The notes below the pieces were generated by a model that saw only the letters and a program-made list of their open reading frames with translations, had not been told where the DNA came from and ran no database searches. This document shows positions 39,191 to 48,645 of a stretch of DNA of 64,000 nucleotides, piece after piece; positions within the stretch are counted from its first letter, which is position 1; every line of letters begins with the position of its first letter. Made by a program: the position numbers and the translations under genes. The stretch covers positions 186,001-250,000 of the forward strand of contig JANXBW010000002.1 in assembly GCA_025060325.1 (NCBI GenBank). Reading direction: 5' to 3'. Origin of the DNA: Thermoguttaceae bacterium (lineage in GTDB: Bacteria > Planctomycetota > Planctomycetia > Pirellulales > Thermoguttaceae).

Positions 39191-39556
39191 TTGCGAACGT
39201 TCTTCCGGCATCTGGAAGTGCGTCGAGTAGGCACGGCAGTTGTCGCCTACTTTGTCCGCCCCAGAATTTTGGACGGCTCTGAGCACGATGAGCTAGCGGA
39301 GGAACTTCGCGAGGTCGTCCAGCAGCATCGTCCCAAGATGCTGGTGCTTAACTTGCGGAATGTGGTCTTTTTGCCAAGCGCCGTTCTCAGCCATTTGGTC
39401 ACCTTCAAGGTTCGCTTGGCAAAGGAGGGGCGACTGCTGGCGCTGACCAACCTGCGCCCGGAGATTGCGGAGATTCTTCGGATCGCGGCTTTGGACCGTT
39501 GGTTTGATATTTACCCGGACGAACGCGATGCCTTAGCGGCTTGCGCCGAAAAGTGA
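39191..39556 (+). CDS. STAS-domain protein, anti-sigma-factor antagonist type
   Basis: This small cytoplasmic protein of 121 residues has the SpoIIAA/RsbV STAS fold: a strand region VVAYFVRPRILDG, then KMLVLNLRNVVFLPSAVLSHL. Ser63 in the LPSAVLS segment is at the usual phosphorylation position, although the DSSGL-type context is altered to PSAVL. The start is TTG 39191. The stop overlaps the start of the ATPase gene (GTGA at 39553-39556), so the two are translationally coupled and very likely partners in a switch. No sigma factor or PP2C phosphatase gene is nearby. Confidence 0.85.
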   Translation: MRTFFRHLEVRRVGTAVVAYFVRPRILDGSEHDELAEELREVVQQHRPKMLVLNLRNVVFLPSAVLSHLVTFKVRLAKEGRLLALTNLRPEIAEILRIAALDRWFDIYPDERDALAACAEK

Positions 39557-40029
39557 CAAATCCTGCTCCTGATTACATGTCCCCTGAGGAAACCGATGTT
39601 TGGATCTGGCAGTTCCATCGCGTTTGGCCGAGTACGCTTAGCGAAGCGGCTCGAGTTCTCGGGGAAATCGTAGCGGAACTCCAGCGACAAGGATGGTCAG
39701 ATCGGGATATCTTCTCGGTCCAGCTTGCTGTCGAAGAAGCCTTAGTCAACGCAATCAAACACGGCAATCGATCCGATGTTAGCAAATCCGTAGTTACGCG
39801 GTGTTGGTTAAGTTCCCGGCTCCTGCGTGTGGAGATTGCGGACGAGGGCGACGGCTTCGACCCGGATGCAGTTCCTGATCCAACCTTGCCCGATCGGCTG
39901 GAGGAGCCGTCTGGACGAGGAATAATGTTGATGCGAACTTTTATGACCCGCGTGACTTATAACACCAAGGGTAATGTTGTCACGCTGGAGAAAGAACGCT
40001 CCAACGCCGTTGATCATGATTGCACGTAA
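39553..40029 (+). CDS. Anti-sigma-factor-type serine kinase / HATPase_c protein (RsbW-like)
   Basis: From GTG 39553, overlapping the STAS stop, this gives 158 residues. The Bergerat ATP fold is clear: the N-box is VQLAVEEALVNAIKHGN, the G1 box EIADEGDGFDP, the G2 box GRGIMLM. By family it should phosphorylate the STAS partner or bind a sigma factor. Planctomycetota carry many such pairs in partner-switching systems. The target here is unknown. The stop is followed by a convergent region with direct repeats before leuD. Confidence 0.88.
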   Translation: MTNPAPDYMSPEETDVWIWQFHRVWPSTLSEAARVLGEIVAELQRQGWSDRDIFSVQLAVEEALVNAIKHGNRSDVSKSVVTRCWLSSRLLRVEIADEGDGFDPDAVPDPTLPDRLEEPSGRGIMLMRTFMTRVTYNTKGNVVTLEKERSNAVDHDCT

Positions 40030-40127
40030 GCGGTTCTCATCGCGCCCTGCTGATGCCGGGCAGAAACGGGTGTCGTTAGCCATGCTAGCGATTCACTTCA
40101 GCATGGCGGCGTAACGCTCTTACCAGC

Positions 40128-40154
40128 CTAAAATCCGCACATGCCGGGAATCCT
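40128..40154. repeat. 27-bp direct repeat, copy 1
   Basis: This is identical at 25 of 27 positions to the copy at 40189 (CTAAAATCCGCA ... GGGAATCCT). It is flanked by GTAACGC at 40111 and GCGTTAC at 40162, which can form a 7-bp stem around it. Confidence 0.7.
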
Positions 40155-40188
40155 AGGTGGCGCGTTACACCCAGGTGATTCCGGTCCA

Positions 40189-40215
40189 CTAAAATCCGCA
40201 TATGCGGGGAATCCT
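40189..40215. repeat. 27-bp direct repeat, copy 2
   Basis: This is the second copy, 61 bp from the first. Its core CCGCATATGCGG is a perfect 12-bp palindrome; copy 1 has two substitutions that break it. GATTCC at 40177 and GGAATC at 40208 can pair around the core. It ends ten bases before the leuD stop. Confidence 0.7.
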
Positions 40216-40224
40216 GTCCTCCGC

Positions 40225-40845
40225 TCAAACAATACCGTGGGCTTTTTCGTAAGCAAGAATCTTGTCCTCATGCAGCAAAGTAAGCCCGATATCGTCCAAC
40301 CCCTTTAGTAAACATTCTCGCCGGAAAGGATCGACCTCAAACAATATCCGAAGACCATACTCGTCCTCGATTACACACCGCTCCAAGTCCACCGTCAGGC
40401 GATACGGCAGGTGCTTTCGGGCTTGCTGGAAAAGGCCCTCTACAACCTCCTCAGACAAAACGATGGGCAACATGCCGTTTTTAAAGCAGTTATTGAAAAA
40501 GATGTCAGCAAAGCTTGGGGCGATGATTACGCGAAACCCATAATCAAGCAGTGCCCACGGGGCGTGCTCACGGCTCGAACCGCACCCGAAATTCCGCCGG
40601 GTCAAAAGGATGGTTGCCCCCTCAAATTCCGGACGATTCAGCTCAAAGTCCGGATTGGGAGAGCCATCTTCCAAGAACCGCCAATCATAAAAAAGAAATT
40701 TGCCAAAACCTGTTCGTTCAATCCGCTTGAGAAATTGCTTCGGTATGATCTGATCGGTGTCGACATTCGCCCGATCTAGGAGGGCCACAATTCCCGTATG
40801 CCGCACGAAGGGTTCCATGAGCGATTCGATCCTATTTCTCAACAA
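40225..40845 (-). CDS. leuD: 3-isopropylmalate dehydratase small subunit
   Basis: LeuD pairs with LeuC to isomerise 2- to 3-isopropylmalate in leucine synthesis. The 206-residue protein has the family order: [20 protein letters not shown] near the N-terminus, then [20 protein letters not shown], then the swivel-domain motif [15 protein letters not shown] near residue 90. It ends in the usual KILAYEKAH. It lies 146 bp beyond leuC on the same strand, so the two probably form one transcript. The start may be at residue 10 (MEPFVRHTG, 40818). Confidence 0.95.
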   Translation of the reverse strand: MLRNRIESLMEPFVRHTGIVALLDRANVDTDQIIPKQFLKRIERTGFGKFLFYDWRFLEDGSPNPDFELNRPEFEGATILLTRRNFGCGSSREHAPWALLDYGFRVIIAPSFADIFFNNCFKNGMLPIVLSEEVVEGLFQQARKHLPYRLTVDLERCVIEDEYGLRILFEVDPFRRECLLKGLDDIGLTLLHEDKILAYEKAHGIV

Positions 40846-40991
40846 GACCTAATCGCAGCAAACTACTGCACCCTTAAACCATTTGCCAATAGCCTCACGA
40901 CCGTTGTTTCCCTCCCGATTCCTTCGTCTTGGGCGCCCTATGAAGGCCACAAAACGCTAACCGGACCGAGATAGCTTGCAACGCCCAAAAG

Positions 40992-42401
40992 CTACTTAAA
41001 GCGCCACTTACGGATATCCACAAAGTGTCCCGCGATAGCCGCCGCTGCCGCCATGGCCGGCGACACAAGATGGGTCCTACCGCCACGACCTTGACGACCC
41101 TCGAAATTACGGTTGGTACTCGAAGCGCAGCGCTGGCCCGGTTCGAGCCGGTCCGGGTTCATTGCCAAGCACATACTGCAGCCTGGTTCCCGCCATTCAA
41201 AGCCGGCTTCTAAGAAGATCCGGTCCAGGCCCTCTTGTTCCGCCTGACGCTTGACGGTCCCACTGCCGGGCACGACCATCGCCTGAACCCACGGGGCGAC
41301 CTTGTAACCCCGCACCACCGCCGCAGCAGCGCGCAAGTCCTCGATGCGCCCGTTAGTACATGAACCAATGAACACGCGGTCGATTCGGATCTCTTCAATC
41401 GGAGTGCCTGGCTCCAAACCCATGTAGGCAAGGGCCTTCTCCGCCGCCGCTCGTTCCACCGGATCGGGAAATTGGCTGGGATCTGGCACACGACCGGATA
41501 CGGGCACGACCTGGGCTGGGTTGGTTCCCCAAGTGACCTGTGGCTCGATCCGGGATGCATCGAAAACAAGCGACTTATCATACCTGGCGCCGGGATCCGA
41601 GGACAAAGTCTGCCATTTAGCCACGGCCCGCTCAAACGCTTCCCCCTTAGGCGCAAAAGGCCGATCGCGGAGGTAATCAAAGGTTTTGTCATCAGGAGCA
41701 ATAAGACCGGCCCGAGCACCGGCCTCAATCGACATATTGCACACGGTCATTCGCCCTTCCATGGAAAGTTGACGAATAGCCTCGCCCGTGTATTCGATAC
41801 AGTAGCCGATTCCCCCCTGGACGCCGATTTGGCCGATGAGGTAAAGGATCAGATCTTTGGCCGATACTCCTTCCGGAAGCTGGCCTTCCACGCGGATTTC
41901 CAATGTCCTGGGCTTAAATTGGGGCAAGGTCTGGGTCGCCAAGACATGCTCGACTTCGCTTGTGCCAATCCCAAAGGCTAAGGCGCCAAAAGCACCATGG
42001 GTAGAGGTGTGACTATCGCCGCAGACAATTGTCATACCGGGCTGGGTCAATCCCAGTTCCGGTCCGATGACGTGGACAATTCCCTGCCGGCTATCGTGGA
42101 TGTCGAAAAGTTGAATGCCGAATTCTTCGCAATTGCGTCGCAACGTCTCTATCTGCTGGCGGGCAATCGGATCGAGGATAGGCAGGCTTCGGTCGGTGGT
42201 GGGGACATTGTGGTCCACAGTGGCGAAGGTTCGCTCCGGACGACGAACGCGCCTGCCGGCAAGACGAAGCCCCTCAAAGGCCTGCGGGCTGGTAACCTCA
42301 TGAATTAAATGAAGATCGATATAAAGCAAAGTGCGTTTACCATCCTCCTCGTAAACGACATGATCATCCCAAATTTTCTCAAACAGTGTTCTCGGTGCCA
42401 T
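40992..42401 (-). CDS. leuC: 3-isopropylmalate dehydratase large subunit
   Basis: This is the aconitase-family catalytic subunit, 469 residues from ATG 42401 (ribosome site TAGGAG). Features include [27 protein letters not shown], the cluster Cys in [13 protein letters not shown] and the second pair in [14 protein letters not shown]. These three Cys bind the 4Fe-4S cluster. The C-terminal [18 protein letters not shown] is typical. It is the first gene of leuCD. The 895-bp region upstream, shared with a divergent TPR gene, gave no recognisable leader peptide. Confidence 0.96.
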   Translation of the reverse strand: MAPRTLFEKIWDDHVVYEEDGKRTLLYIDLHLIHEVTSPQAFEGLRLAGRRVRRPERTFATVDHNVPTTDRSLPILDPIARQQIETLRRNCEEFGIQLFDIHDSRQGIVHVIGPELGLTQPGMTIVCGDSHTSTHGAFGALAFGIGTSEVEHVLATQTLPQFKPRTLEIRVEGQLPEGVSAKDLILYLIGQIGVQGGIGYCIEYTGEAIRQLSMEGRMTVCNMSIEAGARAGLIAPDDKTFDYLRDRPFAPKGEAFERAVAKWQTLSSDPGARYDKSLVFDASRIEPQVTWGTNPAQVVPVSGRVPDPSQFPDPVERAAAEKALAYMGLEPGTPIEEIRIDRVFIGSCTNGRIEDLRAAAAVVRGYKVAPWVQAMVVPGSGTVKRQAEQEGLDRIFLEAGFEWREPGCSMCLAMNPDRLEPGQRCASSTNRNFEGRQGRGGRTHLVSPAMAAAAAIAGHFVDIRKWRFK

Positions 42402-43317
42402 TTCTCCTAACTCTCTTACCAATTGGAAATCAGCCTACCTTCTGACCGATTGCCCCGGCTTCATGCACCCCAAATCCAGGGAAGGAAGACAGCATACTTT
42501 ACGGCAGCTTGCGAGCACGCGGACCCCGGACGGACAAAAACCGAATCGTCTCCCTCAAGGTTGCCAGGGTAAGGTTGTCAGGTGGTGCGGCCCTCCGTCC
42601 GCAGTCCTCTGCCGGAAAATCAATTGGGGAGCCGAAATATTAGTCCAGTACTCCAATTTCCGCGGGCTAAAGTCTCCTGAGTTAAACCATAAGCGACGTC
42701 AAGAGCTCACCCCCAGCTCGATTCAGCGGAAATTCTATCAACGATCATACTTTCTCGAGAAGTCAGCGAGGAAGAACACCCGGTAGCTAAAGATTCAGCT
42801 CATAATCAGCCCAAGTGAAACCCCGATACCGTCCGCCTCAAGTTCTACTGTGACGTGGAATGGCACTCCCCTATGATGAAAGCAGAATGGGTAGGCTGCC
42901 CATCCGGGACCAAGCCCGGCCAACTTCCCGGAGTTGGGGCCTTCGGGACGTGGCGGAGTTTGGCTCGATTGCCCCAAGATGCATTTTGTGCACTGAAGAG
43001 GGGGTTAATACTGGCCAGTTGGCCCAAAGGTTCTACCGAGGAAGGAGTTCACTCAAGAATCGAAACCTGCTGGGCCGGAAAGGGAGCGGGCAAACCCGGG
43101 TTGGCAGCAGGGAAATTATTTTGAGGCCGGGCCGCTGGTGTCGCCTCGTGGAAGAGCGATTTTGCGTCTTAGCGCCACCTTTAGCACCAGGGAACACTCC
43201 CAAGACCAGAAGGCCGAGCGCTCGCCTTCCCGGGCGCTTGGGCAGCCAAATGGCATGGAATTGAAGTGCATTTCGGCGGAGAAGTAAACGCATAGTGTGG
43301 AGGAAGGCTTGTCAAAC
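42402..43317. other. Divergent intergenic region between leuC and the TPR gene
   Basis: This is about 915 bp without an accepted gene. I looked on the minus strand for a leucine-rich leader peptide or T-box-like elements before leuC and saw none. The TPR gene ribosome site GGAGGAAGG is at 43299. Confidence 0.45.
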
Positions 43318-45039
43318 ATGCGGGAGTTCTTCACGAAAGTTGGCCAACCTTTAACCGCTATGATCGTGCTTGTCATGGTGACAAGCTTTGCCGTCCCGGC
43401 GCAGGCTCAATCCCCGGGCCAAGAGGATCTCGACCGAGCGGTGATTCTTAAGGTCCAGGCTCGAAGTTTCGCTCAGCTTGGGGAAGTCATTCGGCTTTGC
43501 GAAAGCGCCATTCGAAAAGGGCTTGATCCTGATCACGAGCAATTCGCGAAAGAATTGCTCGCTGCTACCCGAATCCAGCGGGGAATGCTTCTTGCTCGGG
43601 AGCTACTGCCGGCGTTGCCTCCGCAGCATCCAGAATTCCCCAAGATCCGCCAGCTAGCTGTGGACGACCTGACGAAGGGTCTGGAGAACGATCCCACCCT
43701 AAGTATTGGTTGGTTGACCCTAGCACGGCTTGAACTGCTGCCGGGCGGGAATGCGGAAAACGCTCGAAAGGCGATCGATCAAGCTGTGACCACAGCGGCC
43801 GGGGACTCGCAGCTTCGGGGCGAGGCCCTTGTGCTTCGGGCAAGTATCGACCGTGATCCCCAGAACAAGCTTCGTGATTTAACAAGCGCGATTGAGGCAC
43901 GACCCGAATGGGCGATGCCCTATCGCTTGCGTGGCGCCCTTTACGCTGACCTGGGTGAGGTGGAAAAGGCCCTGGCCGATCTGGACAAGGCTATTGAACT
44001 TGAGCCTAACCACGCGCTCACCTGGCAGGTTAAGGGAATGATCCTTGCAAAACAGGAGCGGTACGAAGAGGCACTGAAATGCTTTGAGAAGGTGCAGCAG
44101 CTTGCGCCTGAGGCAACCGCTCCGCTTCTCGAGCAGGCACGTATTCTCGGCATTCAGACAAAATTCGAAGACGCATTAGGCCGGTTGAACCAGGTCCTGG
44201 AGCGCGAACCAGGCAATCTTGCTGCCCTGATGCTCCGAGCTGCTGTCCTGGCGGAGCTTAAGCGCGTTGACGAAGCCTTGGCTGATCTTAACAGAATCTT
44301 GGAGTCCGATCCGGATTTCAAACTCGCCCTTCGGTTGAAGGCGACTTTACTAGTCCGGCAGGAAAAGCTACAGGAAGCTGCCCGAACTCTATCTCGACTG
44401 CGGGAGCTTGAGCCGGAGGACAAAGTCCTTCTTCTTCAGCATGGGCTGATCGAGATGGCTCTTGGCCGGCCGCGAAAGGCGATTGGCCTTCTGACACAGT
44501 TTTTGGAGAAGGAACCGAACAACGCTTCGGCGCTCATTGCCCGGGGCGATTGCTACATTGCCATTGGCAAACATGCTGAGGCCCTTGCTGATTTCGAAAA
44601 GGCCCTTCCGCTTGCAGGAGATAATGCCACATTCCTCAACAATTTTGCTTGGCTATTGTGTACATCTCCAGACGACCAGTTGCGAGATGGTAAACGGGCA
44701 CTTGAGCTTGCTGAGAAGGCCTGTAAACTCCTTGAGTATAAAGCTGCTTTCGCCCTCAGCACTCTTGCCGCAGCATACGCGGAACTTGGCGATTTCGACA
44801 ACGCCATTCGCTGGGCCGAAAAAGCGGTGGAATTAGCCGAGGGAGAGGAGAAAGAACACATCGAAAAGGAACTTGAGTGCTATCGACAAAGAAAGCCGTT
44901 CCGCGAGCGGCAAGACAAGCCGGAAGCGCCAGAGGAAGAAGCACCCACCTCGACGGACACTGGCGAGGAACCCGGCTCCGAAGCCAGCTCCCCGAAGATA
45001 ACGGAGCCGAGCGCCGCCGGACGCCAATCCACCCCATAA
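43318..45039 (+). CDS. Exported tetratricopeptide-repeat protein
   Basis: This is a 573-residue scaffold-type protein from ATG 43318, ten bases after GGAGGAAGG. The signal peptide is KVGQPLTAMIVLVMVTSFAVPAQAQS. Most of the rest is TPR units of about 34 residues. Clear ones carry AMPYRLRGALYADLGEVEKA, ALTWQVKGMILAKQERYEEA, AALMLRAAVLAELKRVDEA and ASALIARGDCYIAIGKHAEA. A final unit is preceded by NNFAWLLCTSPDDQLRDGKRA, a segment often seen in planctomycete TPR proteins. The C-terminus is acidic and Pro-rich. Probably protein-protein contact in the periplasm; partner unknown. Confidence 0.88.
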   Translation: MREFFTKVGQPLTAMIVLVMVTSFAVPAQAQSPGQEDLDRAVILKVQARSFAQLGEVIRLCESAIRKGLDPDHEQFAKELLAATRIQRGMLLARELLPALPPQHPEFPKIRQLAVDDLTKGLENDPTLSIGWLTLARLELLPGGNAENARKAIDQAVTTAAGDSQLRGEALVLRASIDRDPQNKLRDLTSAIEARPEWAMPYRLRGALYADLGEVEKALADLDKAIELEPNHALTWQVKGMILAKQERYEEALKCFEKVQQLAPEATAPLLEQARILGIQTKFEDALGRLNQVLEREPGNLAALMLRAAVLAELKRVDEALADLNRILESDPDFKLALRLKATLLVRQEKLQEAARTLSRLRELEPEDKVLLLQHGLIEMALGRPRKAIGLLTQFLEKEPNNASALIARGDCYIAIGKHAEALADFEKALPLAGDNATFLNNFAWLLCTSPDDQLRDGKRALELAEKACKLLEYKAAFALSTLAAAYAELGDFDNAIRWAEKAVELAEGEEKEHIEKELECYRQRKPFRERQDKPEAPEEEAPTSTDTGEEPGSEASSPKITEPSAAGRQSTP

Positions 45040-45458
45040 TAAGTTCTCAAACCGGGGGTGAGTTTAGATCCTTTGGCAAGCGCGCGGAACTGACAAAGTT
45101 CGGCAAGTTGGAAGCCGACGCAGCGATTGGCCCACTCACGTAGGGCCTCGCAGGCAGCCGTAACCTGCTATGAGCGTTAACTTCCTGCGATCGAATCCAC
45201 TCCGTTAAATGTTGAATTGCGTCCCAGTACGCCTTTGGGCAACGCAAATTGCTCGAGCCGGCCCCTTCTCGAAGCCTCGAAACGGCAATTTAGTCCCAGA
45301 TTCGCTCGCCAGCGGTGGACTAATTCATTCTCCCACCATCAATCTGCCAAGATGAATCTATCGGGTCGCTACCCAAGTTGACAGAATGAAGAAATTGAGG
45401 GGGAGTCGTCGCCCCACCGGAATTCGGGCAACAGTTCGGCTTCTCTCTGGCCAAAGTT
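45040..45458. other. Convergent intergenic region, no gene seen
   Basis: This is 419 bp between the ends of the TPR gene and the esterase gene. No hairpin with a T run and no credible ORF was found. Confidence 0.4.
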
Positions 45459-46376
45459 CTACTTTTTAGGAAGAAAGCCCATGTTCCGCAGCCACGCCTC
45501 GCACAAGCTGGGCCAAGCTTCCGTGCCGGAAATACCCTCGCCCAAGCCGATTCCATGTCGGCCCACGCGGAAAATATGGAGCTCAGCCGGCACTCCCGCC
45601 TTCCGCAAAGCTAGGTAAAAAACTACGCTGTTTTCCGGCGGAACACCCTGGTCTTCGTCTGTGTGGAATAAAAAGGTCGGAGGCGTGTTCGGGCGAACCT
45701 GTTTCTCGCTAGAAAGGCTCCTCAAAAGCTCCAGATCGGGATTGTCGCCAAGCAGGTTCCTTTGAGAGCCAATGTGCGTAAACGGTTCCCCAAAAGCGAT
45801 CACCGGGTAACAAAGAATCGCAAAGTCCGGCCGAGAGCTTACTCGTTCAACCGGATCGTCCGCCTGGGGGTTTCCGTCGTCGAAATGCGTGATCACAGTG
45901 GAAGCCAAATGTCCCCCGGCTGAAAACCCCATAATGCCGATCCGGTCCGGCCGAACACCAAACTCCTCGGCCCTTGCCCGCACCGTCCGGACGGCACGCA
46001 GCGCATCTTGCAGCGGCGCAGGATGCCCGTACCCCTTGCGGCGGTGCCGATAGTCAACAACAAACGCCGCTATTCCCAAGGAATTAAACCACCGCGCAAT
46101 CTGCCGACCTTCGTGGTCAAAAGCCAGAAACCCGTAACCCCCTCCTGGACAAACGCACACGCCCGTGCCGACGGCTTTCTGTTTTTCCGGAAGGAAGATA
46201 AAGAGCATAGGGCGGTCTTCCGGGCGGTCGCCGAGTGCACCGGGTGCTCCCTTAGGCCAAAGAAGTTCCGCCCGGGCATCCCTCATCGCCTCCGGGATCT
46301 GCCCTTTGGCAATTGCTGCGACGGCCGCCGTGGCGAAAAGAAAGACAGCCAAAAACAAAAGCGACTTTATCTTCAT
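45459..46376 (-). CDS. Exported alpha/beta hydrolase (acetyl-esterase / BD-FAE-like)
   Basis: The 305-residue protein from ATG 46376 begins with a clean signal peptide (KSLLFLAVFLFATAAVAAIAKG). The oxyanion region is CPGGGYGFLAFDHEG, the nucleophile elbow IMGFSAGGHLAS, the acid TDEDQGVPPENS and the His VGRHGIGLG, so the triad is complete. Bifunctional DUF4886/BD-FAE-type esterases that deacetylate xylan look like this. The exact substrate is inferred. An extension to 46529 lacks a signal and was dropped. It follows the Gfo/Idh/MocA gene by 162 bp on the same strand. Confidence 0.88.
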   Translation of the reverse strand: MKIKSLLFLAVFLFATAAVAAIAKGQIPEAMRDARAELLWPKGAPGALGDRPEDRPMLFIFLPEKQKAVGTGVCVCPGGGYGFLAFDHEGRQIARWFNSLGIAAFVVDYRHRRKGYGHPAPLQDALRAVRTVRARAEEFGVRPDRIGIMGFSAGGHLASTVITHFDDGNPQADDPVERVSSRPDFAILCYPVIAFGEPFTHIGSQRNLLGDNPDLELLRSLSSEKQVRPNTPPTFLFHTDEDQGVPPENSVVFYLALRKAGVPAELHIFRVGRHGIGLGEGISGTEAWPSLCEAWLRNMGFLPKK

Positions 46377-46538
46377 GGTGCACATGGCTTCACGATGCCA
46401 GTTTGTCATGTGGGCGAAACTGCGAATACCGCAAGGCATAAGGCGACCGCACCGGCCTACCAGCGTAGGCAAGTTTCGTTGCTCCGGGGTGGCCGGGCAA
46501 CTCTTCCGAGGCCTTTTACCGCTTTGCAAACGGCCGAA

Positions 46539-47777
46539 TTACAACACTTCGGCCCCCCGGCCTTGCTGGATTTTTGGGATGTACTTCTCTAGCTCAGCTG
46601 CTGTAGCTGGATCGGTTAGGTCGATGGTAGCGCGGCGCTCGGCCGAAAGATAAGCGGCCATTGTCAGCCGGGTAATCTCCACACCGTAGTCCCAATCCAG
46701 TAGGGGCGGTCGGCCGGTTCGGAAGGCCTCGGCCGCGTCAACATTCTCGTCGGTGTAACCGTATAGATCGGCTTCGTTAGGTTGCACGGCGAGCAAGCCA
46801 CGACTGGCCTGCGCCTTTTCTAAGGCCAGCTCTGTATCTGCCAAACCTGCCGCCGCCACGTCCCCAATAAACACTTCCAAGGGCGAGCGGAGCGAGTTCA
46901 TCTCGAAGGCATAACCCGGACCAATTCCGTCCAGCGACAGCCGCAGCCCCATCTTGTCATACATCCACGAGACCGTAAACTGCGCTTTGACCTTCCAATT
47001 AGTCTCAGGGTTAAGATAAGTCACCATGCCGGTGGCGAAGTCCTCCGCAGGAGTCTTCCCATAGTCCACCCCGTAACGTTTGAGCAACTCCTCCTTCCAT
47101 CGCGGCTGGCCCCACTTAAGAAGCGCAAGATCCGCAGACACTGACAGTGGCTGCAAAAACCGAACTGGCTTGCCTGGTGGCGTAAGAGCATACCAACCGA
47201 CAGCCAGACAGTGGCAACCCATATCGCTCATCACTCCCCCGCCCTGCCGAGTTGGATCCCAAAACCATCCACTGTGGGGCCCAGCGTGCTCCTCTCCGGA
47301 TCTCACCAACAGTGGTGCACCCATGGCGGCCATTACAGGCTCAAGCTGTTGACGAGCAGCCTTCACGCACTTCATGTGGATTTGGTTCTCGAAATAAGCT
47401 GTGGGGATACCAAGGGGCCGGACAAGGTCCATAATCCGGCGTGCTTCCGGCATATTACGGGCAAACGGTTTTTCGCAAATCAGTCCCTTAAGCTGGGCAC
47501 CAGCTTTAACAGCGTCGACAATTTCCTCGACTACTTCCACCCGGGCAAAGTTGGGCGCAAAGATTGCGACCACATCGCAGTGTGGAACCATTTCTCGAAT
47601 GCTTGCAAACGCTCGAGGTTCTCCTAACCCGAGGTTACGGGCGAATGCCAGAAGCTCATCGAGAGGATCCTTGGAAACGAATCCGACGACATCGATTCCT
47701 CTGACCTGTGCCAAAGCCCGGCAATGAAAACGAGCGACAAACCCGCCACCGACAATTCCGTACCTGAGCGTTTGCAT
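46539..47777 (-). CDS. Gfo/Idh/MocA-family NAD(P)-dependent oxidoreductase
   Basis: This is a sugar or cyclitol dehydrogenase-type enzyme of 412 residues. The Rossmann motif is GIVGGGFVARFH at residues 7-18, and the family EKP motif appears as ICEKPF. A C-terminal alpha/beta domain follows, with GGGVMSDMGCHCLAVG carrying the conserved His. ATG 47777 has GGAGG eight bases upstream. There is no Tat signal, so it acts in the cytoplasm, unlike many planctomycete paralogues. Its neighbour esterase suggests a role in carbohydrate breakdown, by context only. Confidence 0.9.
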   Translation of the reverse strand: MQTLRYGIVGGGFVARFHCRALAQVRGIDVVGFVSKDPLDELLAFARNLGLGEPRAFASIREMVPHCDVVAIFAPNFARVEVVEEIVDAVKAGAQLKGLICEKPFARNMPEARRIMDLVRPLGIPTAYFENQIHMKCVKAARQQLEPVMAAMGAPLLVRSGEEHAGPHSGWFWDPTRQGGGVMSDMGCHCLAVGWYALTPPGKPVRFLQPLSVSADLALLKWGQPRWKEELLKRYGVDYGKTPAEDFATGMVTYLNPETNWKVKAQFTVSWMYDKMGLRLSLDGIGPGYAFEMNSLRSPLEVFIGDVAAAGLADTELALEKAQASRGLLAVQPNEADLYGYTDENVDAAEAFRTGRPPLLDWDYGVEITRLTMAAYLSAERRATIDLTDPATAAELEKYIPKIQQGRGAEVL

Positions 47778-48645
47778 TGCGTGGTCCTCCTTCGCTTGTT
47801 GACGTAGCTCCTCTCACACAATATGCTGAGTCACACAACAAATCTCGCTCGGCCGGCAAATGAGGCTTGTTCGTTAGCCGCCGAGCCGGCTCTTCTGCGA
47901 TTACGCTCCAATAGGATAGCCTCTACGCTTGTTGATTTCAAAAGGCCCGGCAGTAAGCGGAATGTTGCGGGGCGACCTTTCATCGCCCCGATTAAGCACA
48001 GTTTGTCTCAAGCCAGCTCAGCCTTCCGCGCTCTTGACATGCGCCAGCCAGCAAGGCCTCCATTAGGTTCTGCCAAACGGAGCTGGCCCCTAACGCGGGA
48101 AAATGAGCCGCCCAATGCCCATAAAGTTTCCCGGAGCGCACTTCTTTGCGCCGTCTGTCTGACTTACGCCGGGCTGTTTAACCACCGAGGAAGCACCGTC
48201 CGGACAGTAGGAGCAACCCGGTCGATGCGGGCCAGTATGTTCCGCGGGAAATTCCATCCCGTGACTATGGATTAGCTTATCCTTGTATGCCCAAATCTCC
48301 CCCCAACCCGCTGGGGAATATCAGCACAGGCGAAAGGAACACTGCTGGCTGATCCCCAGCCGAATTGCGCCGGCAGAGGGCAGGCTCCGTTAACTCCTTT
48401 TGGGGGCCCAAGCCTAAGGAGTTCGCAAGGGTGCGTTTTGGGAGGAAGCCCAACACCTTCGGACAGCTCGGCTGCAGCAAACTCACTGGGGCACCAGCCA
48501 CGGACAACAAGGCCCCTCGGCCAAGCGGCCAATTGACTCCGGTGCGGTGCATGTCTAAAATGATTAGTTTGGACTGGGGGCATGCGGGTTGCCAGCGGAT
48601 TTGTTGCCATCGTACACATCTTCGTTTACATGCGGAGAGTGGGCT
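47778..48645. other. Divergent intergenic region upstream of dksA-like gene
   Basis: This is 868 bp without an accepted gene. It contains a strong stem-loop at 48392-48423 and a simple CCCCA/TGGGG hairpin near 48302. A plus-strand frame at 48365-48736 lacks family features. Confidence 0.45.
48392..48423 (+). repeat. 8-bp inverted repeat that encloses a Shine-Dalgarno-like AAGGAG
   Basis: AACTCCTT at 48392 pairs exactly with AAGGAGTT at 48416, and an inner TTGGG/CCCAA stem sits inside. It lies about 220 bp upstream of the dksA-like start. No T run follows. Confidence 0.5.

Noticed and set aside
43013-43022. Palindrome ACTGGCCAGT
   Set aside because: Ten-base palindromes are expected about once per kilobase by chance, and nothing nearby supports a function.
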